A DNA stretch of 37,177 nucleotides from an uncultured Prevotella sp. (GTDB lineage Bacteria > Bacteroidota > Bacteroidia > Bacteroidales > Bacteroidaceae), in the NCBI GenBank assembly GCA_905233825.1, contig CAJOFE010000026.1, forward strand, positions 1-37,177, given 5' to 3'. The position numbers were made by a program, and so were the translations under genes. Each line of letters begins with the position of its first letter. Position 1 is the first letter of the stretch. Under the pieces are notes generated by a model, which did no database searches, was not told the origin of the DNA, and worked only from the letters and a program-made list of their open reading frames with translations. This document shows positions 6,779-15,479 of the stretch, piece by piece.

Positions 6779-8929
6779 TTATTTCTTAATTTTGATGCAC
6801 AGCATGGTCAAGTCGTCGGATGGCAGGGCGTTGCCTACATGCTCTGCCACGGCTTCGTGCAGCATGTCGATGGTCTGCTGGGCATCGTAGTCGAGATGCT
6901 GCTGCATCAGCTCCAGCAGGTGGTCGTCGCCAAACTGGTTCTGGCTCTCGTCCTCGGCCTCGTTCAGTCCGTCGGTGTAGAGCAGCAGGCGCTGTCCGCG
7001 TATGTCGTCCATCTCCTCGCCCATGAAGTCCATCTCAGGCCACAGTGCCAGTGGGGCATTGCTCTCGACGTTGAGGAACTCTCCGTTGACGACGGGCGGG
7101 TTGTGGCCACAGTTGCAGAAGTCCATGTGTCCGGTGTGCAAGTCGGCCAGTCCGATGAACATGGTGACGAACATGCCTTGATCATTGTGCTCCGACAGCT
7201 CGCGGTTCATCCTGTTGGCAATTTCTGCCGGCATCAGTCCCTGTGCAGCCATGGAGCGGAAGAGCCTGGTGGTCTGCGCCATGAAGAGCGATGCCGGTAC
7301 GCCCTTTCCGCTGACGTCGCCGATGCAGAAGTAGAGCAGTGCCTCGCTGTGGTCCTCGTCGTCGGGCCGGTCGACGAGCAGGAAAGTGTAGAAGTCGCCG
7401 CCCACCTCCTTTGCCGGCTGAATGTAGGCGTGCATGTCCAGGTCGGCACGGTCGGGGAAGACCTCGGGCACCATCGTCATCTGTATGTCGCGTGCAATGC
7501 GCAGCTCGTTCTCAATGCGGTTCTTCACCGTGGTGGTATGCTCCAGCTGCTCGTAGGCGGTGCGCAGCTCTTCGTTGATGGCCTTCAGCTTGCGCACCTG
7601 CTTCATTCTGCGGTAGGTGAAGATGGAAAGCGCGGCCACGACAATGCCTATTATAATAAATATGTATGTTTGCGAGAGTCTCCGTGCCTCCTCGGCATTC
7701 TTCTGCGCCTCCATCTCAGCCAGTTGCTGACGGTACTGCCACTCCTTTACCTCGCTGTTGAGTGAGGCTTGCTCCAGTTGCATGGCGGCATTGGCCAGCT
7801 CAGCGTCGCGGTTCTTCAGTTCCAGCTCGGCGGCCTCTGCCTCCAGTTGACGCTGTCGTAGCTCGTGTTCGGCTGCCTCTGCCTCCATCTGGCGGTGCCG
7901 CAGCTCCTGCTCCTGTTGATGTAGCTGCAGCTCCTGATTGGCCAATCGCAAGTCCTTTGCTTCGCTCTCCGCACGTGCAACGCTTAGTTCCACATTTTGC
8001 TCGGTCGACTGTTGTCTGAAAATGGCTGCGTTGATTGAATCATAGTAGGCACGGTAAATCCTATACCACATCAGTGCCTCTTCAAACTTTCTTTGCTTTT
8101 CATAGATACGCGACATCGACTTCTTTTGATCTATTGGGGTCATCTGATTGACTAATTTCATCGCCACATCATATTCCTCATTCAGTAAGGCATGCGTAAA
8201 TTCGATGAGGAGTGAAAAGTCGTCCTCATGCCCCACTTCGGCCTGCAGGCGCTTGCGCTCCTCATAAATCTGGTTAAATGACTCCTTCTGTGAACCGTCA
8301 ATTTGTGAGAACGAGAGGCACTTGTAACTTAGTGCAGTCAGCTTGTGTAGGTTGGTGGAACGTGGGGCGGCCAACACTTTGTCGGCACATTCTCTCACTT
8401 TGTCAAGTTTGTTTTGGTTCTGGTAGATCTTTGCCAGTGCGAGATAGACGGGAGCCCTGTCCTCGTCAGGGAAGTTGTTGACCAGAAACTCTATGCATTT
8501 CAGGTATTCGTTTTCAGCCATTTCATAATGTCTGAGGCTGGAAAGCATGCTTGCATTGGCATAGGAGGATGTGTAGAGACCGAACATATCGTCGTGTTGC
8601 TGGGCATAGAGGCGCATGTCGCGGCACATGTCGAGCCCTTTCTGTCGCTGCCTGGTGAAGTTGTAGATGGCTTGGTTGCCCCACGCTTTGTAGAAGACGC
8701 GCTCGTCGCCGACACGTAGGGCTTCTGCCTTCAGCTGCTCTACTACGTCGTTAAACTCTTGTACTTCTTGTTTTGGGAAGAGACGGTACATCTCTTTCTG
8801 CAGCGAGTCCAGCCTGTTGGTGGCTGTCTGTGCCATGGCAGTGACGAGCGACAGGTGCAGAGTGAAGAGCGCCAGCAGCACCCTCACCACACTGTTCATT
8901 GAACGTCTTCTGTTACTCATCACTTGCAA
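6779..8929 (-). CDS. membrane-anchored SpoIIE-type PP2C serine phosphatase with TPR-like sensor
   Basis: The 716 residues read as follows: a signal peptide (about 1-34, ending VTAMAQ); a helical TPR-like periplasmic region (about 35-320); a charged coiled coil (about 325-410) with a repeated unit of the type EAEAAEhELRQRQL; one transmembrane helix (IFIIIGIVVAALSIFTYRRM); a short second coiled coil; and a C-terminal PP2C/SpoIIE phosphatase. Phosphatase motifs are KEVGGDFYTF, CIGDVSGKGVPASLF, NCGHNPPVV and LLLYTDGLNEAED, so the metal-binding aspartates are present. Such proteins usually dephosphorylate anti-sigma-factor antagonists. No such partner is adjacent. The gene begins 7 nt after proA and precedes argF' by 28 nt, so it is embedded in an amino-acid operon. 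Met11 is another possible start. Confidence 0.9.
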   Translation of the reverse strand: MQVMSNRRRSMNSVVRVLLALFTLHLSLVTAMAQTATNRLDSLQKEMYRLFPKQEVQEFNDVVEQLKAEALRVGDERVFYKAWGNQAIYNFTRQRQKGLDMCRDMRLYAQQHDDMFGLYTSSYANASMLSSLRHYEMAENEYLKCIEFLVNNFPDEDRAPVYLALAKIYQNQNKLDKVRECADKVLAAPRSTNLHKLTALSYKCLSFSQIDGSQKESFNQIYEERKRLQAEVGHEDDFSLLIEFTHALLNEEYDVAMKLVNQMTPIDQKKSMSRIYEKQRKFEEALMWYRIYRAYYDSINAAIFRQQSTEQNVELSVARAESEAKDLRLANQELQLHQQEQELRHRQMEAEAAEHELRQRQLEAEAAELELKNRDAELANAAMQLEQASLNSEVKEWQYRQQLAEMEAQKNAEEARRLSQTYIFIIIGIVVAALSIFTYRRMKQVRKLKAINEELRTAYEQLEHTTTVKNRIENELRIARDIQMTMVPEVFPDRADLDMHAYIQPAKEVGGDFYTFLLVDRPDDEDHSEALLYFCIGDVSGKGVPASLFMAQTTRLFRSMAAQGLMPAEIANRMNRELSEHNDQGMFVTMFIGLADLHTGHMDFCNCGHNPPVVNGEFLNVESNAPLALWPEMDFMGEEMDDIRGQRLLLYTDGLNEAEDESQNQFGDDHLLELMQQHLDYDAQQTIDMLHEAVAEHVGNALPSDDLTMLCIKIKK

Positions 8930-8936
8930 AAACTTG

Positions 8937-10178
8937 TTACTTTCTTATCTGTCCTTCGCCCTCAATGAGCCATTTGTAGGTCGTTATCTCTTCCAAAGCC
9001 ATAGGGCCGCGCGGACCGAGCTTCTGCGTGCTGATGCCAATCTCAGCACCAAGTCCGAACTGAGCACCATCGGTGAACGAGGTGGGAGCATTCCAATAGA
9101 CGCAGGCAGCATCCACATGTGCTTGGAAATTGCGTGCAGTCTGCTTGTTCATCGTAATGACAGCCTCGCTGTGGCCACTTCCGTATTCGTCAATATGATT
9201 CAGCGCCTCTTCAAGCGAGGCAACAGTCTTGATGGCAAGTTTATAGTCCATGAACTCTGTGCCAAAGCTGTCCTTTGTAGCGTGTTCCAGATAGGGGTAC
9301 TTATTCTGAAGAGCAGTGTAGGCCTTCTCGTCTGCAAATATAATAACACTCTTTTCTGAGAGAGAACTAACCAGACAATCTAAATCATTTAGGCGATCTT
9401 GATGGATGAGCAGACAATCGAGGGCATTGCAGACACTGACACGGCGGGTCTTGGCGTTGGTGATGATAGCCTTGCCCATCTCTAAGTCACCATCCTTGTC
9501 AAAGTAAGTGTTCACCACGCCTGCACCAGTCTCAATCACAGGAATGCGGGCTGTATCACGCACGAAGTCGATGAGTTTGCGGCCTCCACGTGGAATACAG
9601 AGATCAACATAGCCCACGGCATTCAGCATCTCGCCTGTGGCCTCGTGGGTGGCGGGTAGCAGAGCTACCACATCTTTCGACACACCATGTTTCTCTAATA
9701 CCTCGTGGATGAGTGCCACTTCTTCGCGGTTAGAGCAGTCGGCATCCTTTCCTCCTTTCAGCACGCAGGCATTACCACTCTTGAAGCAAAGAGAGAAGAC
9801 ATCGAAAGTAACGTTAGGACGGGCCTCGTAAATCATACCGATAACGCCAAAAGGCACGGAAACACGACAGAGACGAAGACCGTTGGGCAGCGTCTTCTGC
9901 TTGGTGATGTGCCCGAGGGGAGAAGGCAGGGTGGCCACGTTGCGCATGTCGCTGGCGATGCCCTCCAGACGGCTGTCGGTCAGTTGCAGGCGGTCGTAGA
10001 GCGGGTTGTCCTGCGACATCTTTGCCAAGTCCTGGGCGTTGGCCTCGAGTATTCTCGCCTTATTGTTGATGATGTTGTCGGCTACTGACAGCAGAATCTC
10101 GTTTCGCTGCTGGTCGCTGAGCAATGCCAGGCTCTTGCTGGCACGCTTCACGCGTTCAAACGTTTCTTTCAGTTGCAT
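8937..10178 (-). CDS. proA: glutamate-5-semialdehyde dehydrogenase (gamma-glutamyl phosphate reductase)
   Basis: This is the second step of proline synthesis: NADPH-dependent reduction of gamma-glutamyl phosphate to glutamate 5-semialdehyde. The 413 residues match the family length. Motifs include [49 protein letters not shown], the catalytic cysteine in [15 protein letters not shown], and [20 protein letters not shown] near the end. Its start overlaps the proB stop by 10 nt, so translation is coupled. proC, the third step, is at 25450-26229, outside this unit. Confidence 0.97.
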   Translation of the reverse strand: MQLKETFERVKRASKSLALLSDQQRNEILLSVADNIINNKARILEANAQDLAKMSQDNPLYDRLQLTDSRLEGIASDMRNVATLPSPLGHITKQKTLPNGLRLCRVSVPFGVIGMIYEARPNVTFDVFSLCFKSGNACVLKGGKDADCSNREEVALIHEVLEKHGVSKDVVALLPATHEATGEMLNAVGYVDLCIPRGGRKLIDFVRDTARIPVIETGAGVVNTYFDKDGDLEMGKAIITNAKTRRVSVCNALDCLLIHQDRLNDLDCLVSSLSEKSVIIFADEKAYTALQNKYPYLEHATKDSFGTEFMDYKLAIKTVASLEEALNHIDEYGSGHSEAVITMNKQTARNFQAHVDAACVYWNAPTSFTDGAQFGLGAEIGISTQKLGPRGPMALEEITTYKWLIEGEGQIRK

Positions 10179-10942
10179 GGGATGAATGTTGTGTGTGGTG
10201 TTTCGTTTTTGTGTTCCATCAGGTCAATGAGGATGTTCTCGCGCTCGCCATTGGCAATGATGACACTGATGCCGGCCTGTTGCACCTTGCTGGCCGTGGT
10301 GTATTTCGAGTGCATGCCGCCACGGCCGAAGGCACTCTTCTCCTCCTTGATATATTGTGAGAGGTCGCAGCCGGGAGTCACTTGTGGAATGATGTGTGAA
10401 GAGGGGTTATCGGGGTGGCCGTCATAGATGCCATCGATGTTCGAGAGCAGGATGAGCGTGTCGGCTTTCATCATCTGCGCGATGAGTCCGCTCAACTCGT
10501 CGTTGTCGGTGAACATCAGCTCGGTGACGGAGACGGTGTCGTTCTCATTGACGATGGGCAGCACGTCGTTCTCCAGCATCACCGTCATGCAGGCGCGCTG
10601 GTTCTGGTACTGTTCACCCGGCTGGAAGTTCTCCTTCATCGTCAGTACCTGACCTACGTGGATGCCGTATTCGCGGAACAGGTCATAGTATAGTCCCACG
10701 AGTTTCACCTGCCCGATGGCCGAGAACAACTGGCGCTGCTCCACGCTGTCGAGGGCATGCTCCACGGTGAGCTCGCGCCGTCCACAGGCCACGGCTCCGC
10801 TACTGACCAAGATTACCTCGTAGCCTTGCTTCCGGAGCCACGCTATCTGATCGACGATAGCCGACATGCGCGTTACGTCGAGCTTGCCGTCGTGTCGTGT
10901 CAGCACGTTCGACCCCACCTTGATTACAATCCTTTTATTCAT
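10169..10942 (-). CDS. proB: glutamate 5-kinase
   Basis: This enzyme phosphorylates glutamate with ATP, the first step of proline synthesis. I place the start at 10942 ([20 protein letters not shown]) instead of the in-frame Met at 10981, because the -7 promoter element lies between them. The protein is then 257 residues. Kinase motifs are [24 protein letters not shown], the glutamate-site segment [14 protein letters not shown], and [19 protein letters not shown]. The C-terminal PUA domain of the E. coli enzyme (367 residues) is absent, as in other kinase-only forms. The gene heads the row proB-proA-phosphatase-argF'-terC. The 5' leader must be only a few nucleotides. Confidence 0.95.
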   Translation of the reverse strand: MNKRIVIKVGSNVLTRHDGKLDVTRMSAIVDQIAWLRKQGYEVILVSSGAVACGRRELTVEHALDSVEQRQLFSAIGQVKLVGLYYDLFREYGIHVGQVLTMKENFQPGEQYQNQRACMTVMLENDVLPIVNENDTVSVTELMFTDNDELSGLIAQMMKADTLILLSNIDGIYDGHPDNPSSHIIPQVTPGCDLSQYIKEEKSAFGRGGMHSKYTTASKVQQAGISVIIANGERENILIDLMEHKNETPHTTFIPCN

Positions 10943-10951
10943 TTCAGTGTG

Positions 10952-10982
10952 CAAAGGTAGTGCAAATCGAGCGAAATACAAA
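10952..10982 (-). promoter_or_regulatory. promoter of the proBA operon
   Basis: On the minus strand TTTG (10979-10982), 19 nt, then TACCTTTG (10952-10959), a textbook Bacteroidetes promoter. The proB ATG begins only 9 nt after the final G, so the transcript is leaderless or nearly so. The position decides the proB start. Confidence 0.8.
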
Positions 10983-11100
10983 ATAAATGACGATTTTTTT
11001 TATTACTTGCGTCCCTTCGGTGGCAAGCGGTAAGCCGAGTGGTCCCCTGGTGGTTGTCAGATTCATGTGACGGTGGGCGATGCCTTCAGCAGTATTGTGA

Positions 11101-14100
11101 TCAGGCAGTTAGTGTGGGAATGAACGGCATTCGGCATTCCTGTATGAGCTGACGGAAGATAGGCACCTGCGACAATAGGTCAGGGTGTCCTAAGATGATG
11201 ATTTGCTTACGGGCACGTGTCAGGGCAACGTTCAGTTTGCGGTCGATAAGGGTACCGTCGTCATCAATGAAAGTGGTGGCGGTGAGGAAGTCCAGTTGGT
11301 AACGGCGCTCAACGCCGAAGCTGTAGATGATGATGTCGCGCTGACTACCCTGATAGCGCTCTACGGTGTCGATGGAAATATCTGAGAGGACGGAGGGCTC
11401 TACAATGGCCTGACGAATGAGGGCAATCTGACGGCGATAGGGCACGATGACACCCACCGTCTTCAATGGGTCAAAGTGGTCTTGTGTAAAACGGTAGATG
11501 CGAGCCAGCAAGTCGGCAACCATAGTTTCTTCCTGTTCGGACTTCAGAAACAGCACCCTTTTTGTTTTCAGTAGCTCGTCGAGCTGGTCACGAGCGGGCA
11601 GGTTGTAGCCTAAGGTCTGTTCCTGCTGATGGGGTAGTGGAACGGCGTGTAGCTGCTCCTGATGATAGAAGTGGTGCAGGGGGAAGAAGGCTACATCGGG
11701 GTGCATGCGACCGTGAGCGTGGAGCGTGCCCACAAATTGGGTGCGCCCTTGGTGGTGTTCCCATCGCAACAGTCGCTCGAAGAGGCTTTGTCGGCAGTCT
11801 TCCAGCCCAATGTCGCGCAGGCATTGTTCCGTGACGAGGCTCTGCTTAGGGTTTTGCTGCACAACGGCTGGTAACTGCTTATGGTCGCCTACGAGCACAA
11901 AACGGTCGATGGCATCGTGGGCGAGCAGGCCGATGATGCTGGGCTCCAGAATCTGCGATGCCTCATCGACAACAGCCAGCGAGATATGTTTCAGTTCCAG
12001 CACCCATGGCTGTGCCTGCAGCATAGAGGTGGTAGCGACGATGACGGGTGTTCGCTCAATGAGGGCACGGGCATCATCGAGCTTTTGGGTATCGGCCAGA
12101 ACCGTGTCGATCAGATATGAACGGAAACGCTCGTCGCACGAGGCGGCATTGCCTAAGCGTAAAAAGCCCACCCCCGCATTGCAAAGCATGTCGCAGATTT
12201 CATCAACGGCACGGTTAGTGTAGGCCATGAGAAGAAGCCCCTGGAGACCCTCCTCCGGCCCCTCCCTATAGAGGGAGGGGAGTTGTAGCTCTTCTTCTAC
12301 TATATATTTGAGGGCCATGCTTGTTTTGCCCGTTCCTGGAGGTCCTACAAGGAGGAAGTAATCGCGAGCCTGTTTGATGTGCAATAGTACGTCGTCGTAG
12401 TCAGGATGGTAGTTGCGTGAGAGTTGTAGCGAGGTGTCGGCCTCTGGTGCCCGCTGTCCTAACAGGAGTGCCTTGCGACGAGGGTCAGATGTGATGAAAC
12501 GATGCAGCAAACGGATGGCAGAACCAGTACCTACGTCGCTGCCTCCATGCTCGATGGCCCAGTGGCGTCCATCGCCGAACTGGAAAGTGAGGGGTTCCTG
12601 CCGATTGTCGTTCAGAGCTAAGGTTACGTGGTCAGGATTGATTTCCATCAATGAGCCTTTGAGAAGGATGTTGCTACATATGTCAGGCTCGTCCTTGTAA
12701 CGGTAGAGATAGACCATGTCGCCAGTGCGGAAATTGAGAGGACTCGTGGCTGAGGCTTCCATGATGATATTACCCGTCTCTATCTTCTCTTGCAGCGGCA
12801 TCTGCCAGAGGTCGGCTGTGCAGCCTCCGCTATGGTGCAGGCGTGTCTCGCTGCTTCCTAACTTGCCGGCCAGCTGCTCGCGATAGACAAAGGTGAGCAT
12901 GCGTTCGTAGTAAGCAAGTTCAAGAGGGGTGAGAAGTGAGAGGTGAGAGGTGAGTGATTCTATTTCTGGCAGGACATAGCGATGGAAATGCTCGTCACGA
13001 TGGGCGTCCTTGTAAATGACGTCGGCATTGAGTAGGGGTAGGATGCGCTGGAAGCCTTCGCGGGCGATGAACAGCTCAGTGGCCACAATCTGGTTGCGCA
13101 GACGCAGGGCTTCACGCAGCAGTGTACGGTAATAGTTCACGCTGAGCAGTCCCTGTGCAGCAGGATAGCGTGAATAGAGCAGGCGCATATCCACTTGGCG
13201 GTCGGTCTTGCCAAAGTTATAGCGCAGCACGCCGTAGTAGAGCAACAGCTGTACATAATGGCTCTCTAATTGCAACCCATGGGTATCGTGGCTTTGGTGT
13301 TCAATCTTCATGTTCTTGCCCGATTTCTGCTCCACCAACAGACTCATGTCGCTGGTCATCAGATCGACGCGTCCTTGCAAGCCCAACCTTTCACAGATAA
13401 AAGAGGGCTCGAGGAGTGGTGAGTGGTGAGAAGTAAGTGGTGAGAGAAGGGTAACAGCCTCACGGATGTTGCGCATCTGCTCCTCGGCCAGTTGTTTGAA
13501 CTTCCTGGTGTCGAAGTCGGGACAGGCGCAGAAACGCAGGGCTTGCTCGCGGAAGGACCGTTGCAGCGAGGAGGCAAGAGTGGCCTCGTCGCCTTTGTTG
13601 ATAATGTCATCGAGGGCAGTTCCTGCGAAGTTACCTAATAGCGTAGCCTGCGTGTTGGGGCGTTCCTTCAGACGGTTCAGCGTGTAAAGCAGTGGGTGGT
13701 GGCCGTAGTTGGTGAAGCAGGCTGCCAGCGACGAAATGTCGATGAGGAAATCTGGCTCCACGATGACTTGACTTGGAATGAGGATTTCTTGAGATGAGGT
13801 GGGACGTAGTGAGACGGCTTGTGAGACGACCACATCTAACAGGTTCAGCTGCATGCCAGACTTGAGTAGTTTCTTTAGATAGGCGAAGTCGCGCCCTCCC
13901 TCAGTGTTGCGGTAGTCGATAGTTATCTGTCCATCCTCTGTGTCGGCCAAAATGTATTCGTCTTCCACTCTATTCACGATGCAGCGTACGTACTCCTTGT
14001 TGATGCGTAGTCCCTTTCGGCGTGGTCGCTCGTTGATGGGTAACAGGCTGAGCAGTTGGCCAGGTATGTCATCCTTGAAGACCGCGCTGACGAGATGCAC

Positions 14101-14382
14101 TATGGCCATCACATCATAGGACCAGTCCTCACTGCTGATTGGCGCTCCTGTATTGGTATGGCGACGGGCCGTTTGCAGAGAGATGCCTAATTCCGTGCCT
14201 AATCCCAGCTTCTTGCTGAGGAAATCGACCTGTGAGAACAGGTTACCGAAGGCTCCGCCCTGCTGACGGCAACCTTCGGCACAGCTGAGCACCAGCACTT
14301 CATGCAGCTGGCGCGTGGCCTCTGCACTGGGCTGGCTCTGGGCAAGCTCCCTACATATCTCAAACAGTTCAGATGCTTCCAT
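11101..14382 (-). CDS. Dna2-like PD-(D/E)XK nuclease / superfamily 1B helicase fusion
   Basis: A 1093-residue protein. The N-terminal half has a RecB/Cas4-like nuclease signature: GRVDLM with Asp340 and LVEQKSGK with Glu351-x-Lys353, then a QLxxY-like helix (ESHYVQLLLYYGVL). The C-terminal half is a Upf1/Dna2-type SF1 helicase: Walker A GPPGTGKTS at about 680, motif Ia LLMAYTNRAVDEICD, Walker B VVDEASQ at about 805, GDHKQLPAV, motif V VERYQGSQRD and motif VI NVALTRARKQ. It is probably a DNA repair or replication enzyme. Four-Cys iron-sulfur ligands are not obvious. Three low-complexity in-frame inserts are present at about residues 312-325, 475-487 and 699-715. The start overlaps the threonine dehydrogenase 3' end by 14 nt, so they form one unit. 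The next promoter downstream is that of proB. Confidence 0.88.
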   Translation of the reverse strand: MEASELFEICRELAQSQPSAEATRQLHEVLVLSCAEGCRQQGGAFGNLFSQVDFLSKKLGLGTELGISLQTARRHTNTGAPISSEDWSYDVMAIVHLVSAVFKDDIPGQLLSLLPINERPRRKGLRINKEYVRCIVNRVEDEYILADTEDGQITIDYRNTEGGRDFAYLKKLLKSGMQLNLLDVVVSQAVSLRPTSSQEILIPSQVIVEPDFLIDISSLAACFTNYGHHPLLYTLNRLKERPNTQATLLGNFAGTALDDIINKGDEATLASSLQRSFREQALRFCACPDFDTRKFKQLAEEQMRNIREAVTLLSPLTSHHSPLLEPSFICERLGLQGRVDLMTSDMSLLVEQKSGKNMKIEHQSHDTHGLQLESHYVQLLLYYGVLRYNFGKTDRQVDMRLLYSRYPAAQGLLSVNYYRTLLREALRLRNQIVATELFIAREGFQRILPLLNADVIYKDAHRDEHFHRYVLPEIESLTSHLSLLTPLELAYYERMLTFVYREQLAGKLGSSETRLHHSGGCTADLWQMPLQEKIETGNIIMEASATSPLNFRTGDMVYLYRYKDEPDICSNILLKGSLMEINPDHVTLALNDNRQEPLTFQFGDGRHWAIEHGGSDVGTGSAIRLLHRFITSDPRRKALLLGQRAPEADTSLQLSRNYHPDYDDVLLHIKQARDYFLLVGPPGTGKTSMALKYIVEEELQLPSLYREGPEEGLQGLLLMAYTNRAVDEICDMLCNAGVGFLRLGNAASCDERFRSYLIDTVLADTQKLDDARALIERTPVIVATTSMLQAQPWVLELKHISLAVVDEASQILEPSIIGLLAHDAIDRFVLVGDHKQLPAVVQQNPKQSLVTEQCLRDIGLEDCRQSLFERLLRWEHHQGRTQFVGTLHAHGRMHPDVAFFPLHHFYHQEQLHAVPLPHQQEQTLGYNLPARDQLDELLKTKRVLFLKSEQEETMVADLLARIYRFTQDHFDPLKTVGVIVPYRRQIALIRQAIVEPSVLSDISIDTVERYQGSQRDIIIYSFGVERRYQLDFLTATTFIDDDGTLIDRKLNVALTRARKQIIILGHPDLLSQVPIFRQLIQECRMPFIPTLTA
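12244..12280 (-). repeat. hairpin element, copy A (in frame inside the helicase gene)
   Basis: On the plus strand a C-rich arm (GAGACCCTCCTCCGG, 12244-12258) is followed by CCCCTCCCT, ATAG and AGGGAGGGG (12259-12280): 9-bp perfect arms and a 4-nt loop. It adds about 14 residues (LPSLYREGPEEGLQG) between helicase motifs I and Ia without breaking the frame. It is the same family as copies B-E. Confidence 0.8.
12928..12960 (-). repeat. degenerate CTCACC-type insert 2 in the helicase gene
   Basis: The plus strand reads GGTGAGAAGTGAGAGGTGAG and then AGGTGAGTG, a run of 7-mers GAGGTGA. On the coding strand it gives the residues SLTSHLSLLTPL. It sits between structured segments of the N-terminal half and looks like an expanded linker. 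Confidence 0.6.
13410..13452 (-). repeat. degenerate CTCACC-type insert 1 in the helicase gene
   Basis: The plus strand reads GAGTGGTGAGTGGTGAGAAG and then TAAGTGGTGAGAGAAGG. The coding strand gives LLSPLTSHHSPLLEP just ahead of the nuclease motif. The words match insert 2 in the same gene, which suggests one repeat class inserted twice. Confidence 0.6.
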
Positions 14383-15337
14383 TGTGTAGGATACGTGCGC
14401 TCAGTTTTTCGAGCATGTCTGCAGTCATCTGCATCAGACCGTATTCATGGTTCCATCCCCATTCGCGACGGGCGCATGAGTCATCCATCATGTCGGGCCA
14501 CGAATCGGCAATACTCTGCTTCAGCGGGTCAATATCGTAGGTCATCTCGAACTCCGGGCGCAACTTCTTGATGGCATAATAGATCATGTCGGGGTCGAAG
14601 CTCATGGCTGCCACATTGAAACCGTTGTGATGAATCAGCTTCGTGGGGTCAGCCTCCATCAGCTGAATGGCAGCGCGCAGGGCATCGGGCATATACATCA
14701 TGTCCATACGTGTGCCGGCCTTGATGGGACAGGTGAACTTCTCGCCACGCACGGCATAATAGTAGATATCAACAGCATAGTCGGTGGTGCCTCCGCCAGG
14801 GGGCGTGACATAACTGATGATGCCAGGGAAGCGCACAGAGCGTGTATCTACACCATATTTATAATGATACCAGTCGCTGATGAGTTCGGTGGTCACCTTC
14901 GACACGCCGTAGATGGTGCGAGGGCGCTGGATGGTATCCTGTGGAGTCATGTCGTGAGGTGTTTCCAAGCCGAACGAGCCTATCGAGCTGGGAGTAAAGA
15001 CGGCACACTGCTCCTGTTTAGCTATCTCCAGAATGTTCCACAGTCCGTCGATGCCTATCTGCCAGGCCAGTCGAGGCTTGTTCTCAGCTACTACCGAGAG
15101 CAGGGCTGCGAGGTTGTAGATGGTGTCGATGTGATAGTGCTTTACCACGGTGGCGATGGCTTCGCCGTCGGTGACGTCGGCCAGTGCCATCGGACCGCTC
15201 TCGGCCAGTTCTCCTTTTGGCTCTGCACCCCTGATGTAGCCTGCCACCACGTGGTCGCCGCCGTAGTGTCGGCGCAGCTCCATTGTCAGTTCCGAGCCAA
15301 TCTGTCCTGTGGAGCCAATCACCAGTATATTCTTCAT
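14369..15337 (-). CDS. NAD-dependent L-threonine 3-dehydrogenase (SDR type)
   Basis: An extended short-chain dehydrogenase of 322 residues that resembles the epimerase-like threonine dehydrogenases, which oxidise L-threonine to 2-amino-3-ketobutyrate with NAD. The Rossmann motif is GSTGQIGSEL at residues 8-17; the catalytic pair is in TIYGVSKVTTEL (YxxxK); SSIGSFG supplies the active-site Ser region; VRFPGIISY and PGGGTTDYAVDIYYYAV follow. The product would be the substrate of Kbl at 3490-4677, so the two genes form a pathway though unlinked. A sugar-nucleotide epimerase is the alternative, but YKYGVDTRSVRFPGI and the overall length fit threonine dehydrogenase. The promoter at 15378-15385 diverges from that of the C10 peptidase. 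Confidence 0.88.
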   Translation of the reverse strand: MKNILVIGSTGQIGSELTMELRRHYGGDHVVAGYIRGAEPKGELAESGPMALADVTDGEAIATVVKHYHIDTIYNLAALLSVVAENKPRLAWQIGIDGLWNILEIAKQEQCAVFTPSSIGSFGLETPHDMTPQDTIQRPRTIYGVSKVTTELISDWYHYKYGVDTRSVRFPGIISYVTPPGGGTTDYAVDIYYYAVRGEKFTCPIKAGTRMDMMYMPDALRAAIQLMEADPTKLIHHNGFNVAAMSFDPDMIYYAIKKLRPEFEMTYDIDPLKQSIADSWPDMMDDSCARREWGWNHEYGLMQMTADMLEKLSARILHNGSI

Positions 15338-15377
15338 AAGATTGTAAGGTTTTATGATTCTCGCTAATTTTATTCAG

Positions 15378-15385
15378 CAAAGGTA
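15378..15385 (-). promoter_or_regulatory. -7 promoter element of the threonine dehydrogenase gene
   Basis: TACCTTTG on the minus strand, 40 nt upstream of the ATG at 15337. It is back to back with the C10 peptidase promoter at 15404-15437, so the two promoters share a region of about 60 bp. No clear -33 TTTG. Confidence 0.6.
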
Positions 15386-15403
15386 AGCAAAAAGTTTGAA
15401 TCT

Positions 15404-15437
15404 TTTGTTCTTTTTCGCGAGAAAAATAGTAATTTTG
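15404..15437 (+). promoter_or_regulatory. promoter of the C10 peptidase gene
   Basis: TTTG (15404-15407), 22 nt, then TAATTTTG (15430-15437). Transcription would begin near 15442. This rules out the upstream in-frame Met at 15396 and supports the start at 15480. Confidence 0.7.
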
Positions 15438-15479
15438 CAGCGAAATTGCAATTTTATACTAAAATTACTGATTGAAAAG

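Noticed and set aside
6707..7765. Long plus-strand open frame opposite the phosphatase gene
   Set aside because: Antisense shadow; the minus-strand protein has all PP2C motifs.
11000..11040. CTTGC/GCAAG hairpin as terminator of the helicase gene
   Set aside because: On the minus strand it is followed by A and not T, and the stem is only 5 bp.
15396..15479. Upstream in-frame Met of the C10 peptidase as start
   Set aside because: It lies upstream of the promoter and would bury the signal peptide; 15480 gives a normal one.
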